Of a stretch of 64,000 bases of DNA, positions 60,892 through 64,000 are shown one piece after another. Made by a program: the position numbers and the translations under genes. Each line of letters begins with the position of its first letter. Position 1 is the stretch's first letter. This stretch comes from CAWBOY01 sp963790585 (lineage in GTDB: Bacteria; Planctomycetota; Planctomycetia; Gemmatales; Gemmataceae): contig CAWBOY010000006.1 in assembly GCA_963790585.1 (NCBI GenBank), positions 1-64,000 of the forward strand. Direction: 5' to 3'. The notes under the pieces were generated by a model, which was given only the letters and a program-made list of their open reading frames with translations, had not been told where the DNA came from and searched no databases.

Positions 60892-62010
60892 ATGTCCGCT
60901 GGCACGAAATGTGTGGTCGGTGTACCAAATGAGATCAAGACCCATGAGTCGCGCGTGGCGCTTATCCCGGTCGGCGTGGAAGAGCTTACCAAAGCCGGGC
61001 ATAAGGTGCTGATTCAGGCTGGAGCAGGCCAGGGCAGCGGCATTAGTGATGACCGTTACCGCGAGAGCGGGGCCGAAATCGTTCCCGCGGCCGCCGACGT
61101 TTGGAAGAATGCCGACCTGATCGTGAAGGTCAAAGAGCCGCTCACGGTCGAATGGCCTCTGATGCGCTCTGGCCAGGTCGTGTTCACCTATTTCCATTTC
61201 GCCGCGGATGAGGCTCTTACAAAGGCCGTCATCCAGTCCGGAATTACGGCGATCGCATACGAAACCTTGAAAGACGCCCGTGGCCAGCTGCCTCTTCTCA
61301 CACCGATGAGCGAAGTCGCGGGTCGCATGAGCATTCAACAAGGGGCGAAATATCTCGAACGGCCGTTCGACGGTCGCGGCATCCTCTTGGGCGGCGTCCC
61401 GGGCGTCCGTCCGGCCAGCGTCGTCATCATCGGCGGCGGCGTAGTGGGGGCCAATGCCGCGAAGATCGCGGCCGGCATCGGTGCCAACGTGACGATTCTG
61501 GATGTCAATTTGGATCGATTGCGCTACCTCGACGACGTTATGGCTCCCAATGTGACCACACTTTATAGCGATCGCCACAACATAATGGATTCGCTGAGCA
61601 GGGCTGACCTGTTGATCGGCGCGGTTCTCATTCCTGGCGCCAAAGCGCCACACCTAGTGCGCCGGGCGGACCTAAAATTGATGCAGCCACGGGCGGTTAT
61701 CATTGACGTCGCCATCGACCAGGGTGGGTGTGTCGAGACGTCGAAACCGACGACGCACAGCCAGCCGACCTATATCGTCGACGACGTCGTTCATTATTGC
61801 GTAACGAACATGCCCGGCGCGGTAGGACGAACCAGCACGTATGCTCTGACCAATGTTACGTTGCCCTATGTGATGCAGTTGGCGACGAAGGGGCTCGACA
61901 AGGCGTTGGCGGAAAGTCCGGCTTTGAAATTCGGAGTGAATGTCCGCGGCGGCAAAGTCACGAATCGGGCCGTGGCGGAAACGTTTGGATTGGAGTGCGT
62001 GGCTGTTTGA
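60892..62010 (+). CDS. ald: Alanine dehydrogenase
   Basis: NAD-dependent oxidative deamination of L-alanine to pyruvate, or the reverse. Motifs: VPNEIKTHESRVAL (substrate Arg), VKVKEP (K81), FTYFHFAAD (H102), the nucleotide fold VVIIGGGVVGANAAKIAAGI and DVAIDQGG (catalytic Asp about residue 276). 372 residues, the typical length. It is divergent from pgi. Intact. Confidence 0.96.
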   Translation: MSAGTKCVVGVPNEIKTHESRVALIPVGVEELTKAGHKVLIQAGAGQGSGISDDRYRESGAEIVPAAADVWKNADLIVKVKEPLTVEWPLMRSGQVVFTYFHFAADEALTKAVIQSGITAIAYETLKDARGQLPLLTPMSEVAGRMSIQQGAKYLERPFDGRGILLGGVPGVRPASVVIIGGGVVGANAAKIAAGIGANVTILDVNLDRLRYLDDVMAPNVTTLYSDRHNIMDSLSRADLLIGAVLIPGAKAPHLVRRADLKLMQPRAVIIDVAIDQGGCVETSKPTTHSQPTYIVDDVVHYCVTNMPGAVGRTSTYALTNVTLPYVMQLATKGLDKALAESPALKFGVNVRGGKVTNRAVAETFGLECVAV

Positions 62011-62025
62011 GCGGGATAGCGTTCA

Positions 62026-62102
62026 TTTAGCCGCAAGGCGCCAGCCGAGCGCAGTGGGATAGCGCTTTCAAACAGCGCTCGCCTACCGGCTCGCGGTTAA
62101 AC
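62026..62102. repeat. Palindromic intergenic repeat, family 2 (degenerate left arm)
   Basis: TTTAGCCGCAAGGCG on the left and AACAGCGCTCGCCTACCGGC followed by TCGCGGTTAAAC on the right; the right arm is well conserved with other family 2 copies. It lies between the convergent ald and kinase genes. Confidence 0.8.
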
Positions 62103-62140
62103 GAATGGTATTCCGCTTAATCGGGATCAATCCCAAAATG

Positions 62141-64000
62141 TCATTTCGCCTTGATCGGCTCGATCGTTACTTTTCGGAACGCAGCGCTGCCGCGATCGAT
62201 AACCAATCCAAGTCCGCCGAGAGGATAGGCCGGAAGCCCAGCAGGGGGAACCCTACCAAGTAGGGCTGTCGCGCGGTCTTTTTGAAATTCCGCCTTCGTC
62301 GATTGACGCACCAGCCGGCCATCGATGTATCCGGACACCTGCTCCGCCTCGGCTACGAGTTCAAGCGTTCGATAAACAGCATATTTGTCATTGAGAGGGA
62401 GGTCAGGAAGCAATTCTCTCCTCTTGGGGGGGACATAACACAAAATCGGTTCGGATGATGGTAACGGCCGGTAATGCGTAACTTGAAGGGCGACACTGCT
62501 CGTTTTGGGTTGTAAGAGATTGCTAAATGTAAGATCGGTGAAAACGTGGGCCGTACCTTTCGCGGATGAATACGATCCAAAATTGAAGAATATCCCCGCT
62601 CTACCAACACTGCCCGGCTGATACGCCAAAACTTCGGCTTTCATGCGGAATGCTGGCAACAGTTGTTCCTTCAGAAGCAGTAAAAGGGTTAGCTCATTTG
62701 CGCTGATTGCTGTATCCGCTCCTGGCAGATTGACCTGAATATCCGGAACGATGGCCAACCGAAGCCGATTCGGTCGATTTTTCTCGTCAAGCAGCGTGAC
62801 AGCCTCGCCGCGCTTGAGTAGGTCGGTTATCTGCTTTTCACGGTGAGCTGGATCGTCTTCAGCGTGACGCATCTGCGGCGCTTGCGGAGTCGACGCCAGG
62901 ACGGCTCCTGTCAAAGCGAGCAGAAGTATGGTGAGGGCTGCGATCGCCGATGTGCGACGCCGCACAAATCGCTCAGCCTTCCGATACCAAGAAATTTGGC
63001 GACCTAACACAGGCTTACCGTCGAGCCAGCAACGAAGGTCGGCCGCCAATGCCTCCGCGGTCGGGTACCGATCCCCTGACTTCTTTTCTAAGCAACAGCA
63101 AACAATGGTCTGAAGGGCGGCTGGTAATATTCGTGGCCGGGGCAGTTCTTGCGATTCGATGGCACGAGCGACTTCGAGACGCGTTCCCACAAAAGGGCGC
63201 TGCCCTATTAGAAGTTCATATAAGATGACGCCGAGCGACCAGATGTCGCTGGCCGCGGTGACTTGATGAGACCGGCCTGCGACCTGTTCGGGAGCCATGT
63301 AGCCCGGCGTGCCGAGAACGTCGCCCGTTTGCGTCGCCTCGTCGGACCCTGCGAGTTTGGCGAGGCCAAAATCGGCGACCAACGGCTCGCCGGCTTCGTC
63401 GAGGAGCACGTTGCCTGGCTTGAGATCGCGATGAATGATGCCGGCCTTGTGAGCGGCGTGGACGCCGAGCGCAATTTTCTCCATCAGCAGGCTACAGCGC
63501 TTTAGATCGCCGCGCAAGCGCTCCCGATGCTCAGCCAAGGACCCGCCCGCGACGAACTGCATCGTGAAGCACGGCTGGCCCTCAAATTGACCGACGGCAA
63601 AAATTCGCACAACGTTTGGGTGATTTAATTGGGCCGCTGCCCGAGCTTCCTGATAAAAGCGCTGAATCTCGCCTGGCGAAGTCGACGCGGATTTGAGGCG
63701 CTTAATGGCCACGAGCCGGCCCAGTGCTACATCGCATGCCTTGTGGACGACGCCCATCGCGCCTTTGCCGAGTTCTTCCATAATCTCCAAACCGGAAATT
63801 ATGGGAGACTCTGACATCTGTTGGCATGGCCGCTTGTCCATTGCTTTGTGTACGGAATCGTTCAAAAAAATGGCGAGGAGGGCTGGGCCATATTTCCCGG
63901 CGAGATCGGAATAATCATTTGGTCGAGGCTCTTCACCGGCACGGCGGCGATAGTCGATGTCGAGATGAAGCAGCTCGCGGACCAAGGGGAGGGCCGTGTC
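62141..64000 (-). CDS. Membrane Ser/Thr protein kinase with C-terminal jelly-roll-like domain (5' end outside window)
   Basis: A Hanks-type kinase: glycine loop EELGKGAMGVVHKA, VAIKRL (Lys), HRDLKPGNVLLDE, VADFGLAKL and GTPGYMAPEQVAGR. A single membrane helix follows (AIAALTILLLALTGAVLAS), then an extracytoplasmic domain of about 240 residues; its parts AGIFFNFGSYS, VSGYIDGRLV and YPLGGLGLVI suggest a LamG/DUF1080-like beta sandwich. The frame is still open at the right edge (LVRELLHLDIDYRRRAGEEP is usual near the start of such kinases), so the start is off-window. No sigma factor is adjacent. Confidence 0.88.
   Translation of the reverse strand, partial: DTALPLVRELLHLDIDYRRRAGEEPRPNDYSDLAGKYGPALLAIFLNDSVHKAMDKRPCQQMSESPIISGLEIMEELGKGAMGVVHKACDVALGRLVAIKRLKSASTSPGEIQRFYQEARAAAQLNHPNVVRIFAVGQFEGQPCFTMQFVAGGSLAEHRERLRGDLKRCSLLMEKIALGVHAAHKAGIIHRDLKPGNVLLDEAGEPLVADFGLAKLAGSDEATQTGDVLGTPGYMAPEQVAGRSHQVTAASDIWSLGVILYELLIGQRPFVGTRLEVARAIESQELPRPRILPAALQTIVCCCLEKKSGDRYPTAEALAADLRCWLDGKPVLGRQISWYRKAERFVRRRTSAIAALTILLLALTGAVLASTPQAPQMRHAEDDPAHREKQITDLLKRGEAVTLLDEKNRPNRLRLAIVPDIQVNLPGADTAISANELTLLLLLKEQLLPAFRMKAEVLAYQPGSVGRAGIFFNFGSYSSAKGTAHVFTDLTFSNLLQPKTSSVALQVTHYRPLPSSEPILCYVPPKRRELLPDLPLNDKYAVYRTLELVAEAEQVSGYIDGRLVRQSTKAEFQKDRATALLGRVPPAGLPAYPLGGLGLVIDRGSAAFRKVTIEPIKAK

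Overview
The window reads as chromosomal DNA of a planctomycete, most likely Gemmataceae-like. The evidence is the family content: a DUF1501 protein, a PVC-type heme-binding cytochrome with a beta-propeller and HEAT region, a DUF1080 (3-keto-disaccharide hydrolase-like) protein, DUF1569 and DUF1579 proteins, two large Ser/Thr kinases with one beside an ECF-type sigma factor, a BBP7-like outer-membrane barrel, a CehA/McbA-like protein and TIM-barrel epimerases. No phage, plasmid or CRISPR signal is visible. The taxon is inferred from gene families, not from a marker gene.

Layout. 0-3 kb: an IS1380-family element (65-1923, intact transposase) sits inside a porin-like gene with a 6-bp target duplication; removing it restores the porin frame. 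A c-type cytochrome lipoprotein follows. 3-12 kb (mostly minus strand): a P-type ATPase remnant, a GT-C-like membrane protein, a DinB/membrane protein/heme-binding histidine kinase operon, an LptB-like ATPase with an extra C-terminal repeat region, a receiver-SpoIIE phosphatase, an esterase and a class-C26 amidotransferase-like hydrolase. 12-20 kb: ArsR regulator, EamA transporter, DUF5009-like acyltransferase, epimerase, CehA-like protein, arginase-fold protein, orphan ABC ATPase, site-2 protease. 20.5-20.75 kb: promoter-like sequence and two tandem copies of a structured RNA element ahead of truD. 21-29.8 kb: cstA, K+-independent-type membrane pyrophosphatase, class IV aminotransferase, ceramidase-like protein, csrA. 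30-35 kb: radical SAM protein, pyrK, rluB-like, mqnD and DUF1501. 35-42 kb: sigma factor, DUF1569 protein, Ser/Thr kinase, HicBA, di-heme cytochrome and a zinc-ribbon membrane protein. 42-50 kb: rho, S46 peptidase, GNAT, Cys-rich exported protein, outer-membrane barrel, tRNA-Arg. 50-64 kb: zinc-ribbon membrane protein, DUF1080, PVC cytochrome, epimerase, DUF1579, polyprenyl diphosphate synthase, moaC, pgi, ald and a second Ser/Thr kinase running off the right edge.

Two window-wide properties matter. First, about 31 apparent single-step frameshifts interrupt about 23 genes, including ones normally essential or highly conserved (rho, lptB, pgi, truD, polyprenyl diphosphate synthase). Domain continuity across each break points to sequence errors rather than gene decay, so I give joined coordinates and state where the frame changes. 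Second, many intergenic gaps hold long palindromic repeats of at least five multi-copy families, often at 3' ends of genes; two of them supply the last codons and stop of the neighbouring gene.

The strongest candidate for something undescribed is the tandem structured RNA at 20.56-20.73 kb: two 12-bp helices per copy that vary in sequence yet keep pairing, an identical 13-nt apical loop, and a T-run after each copy.
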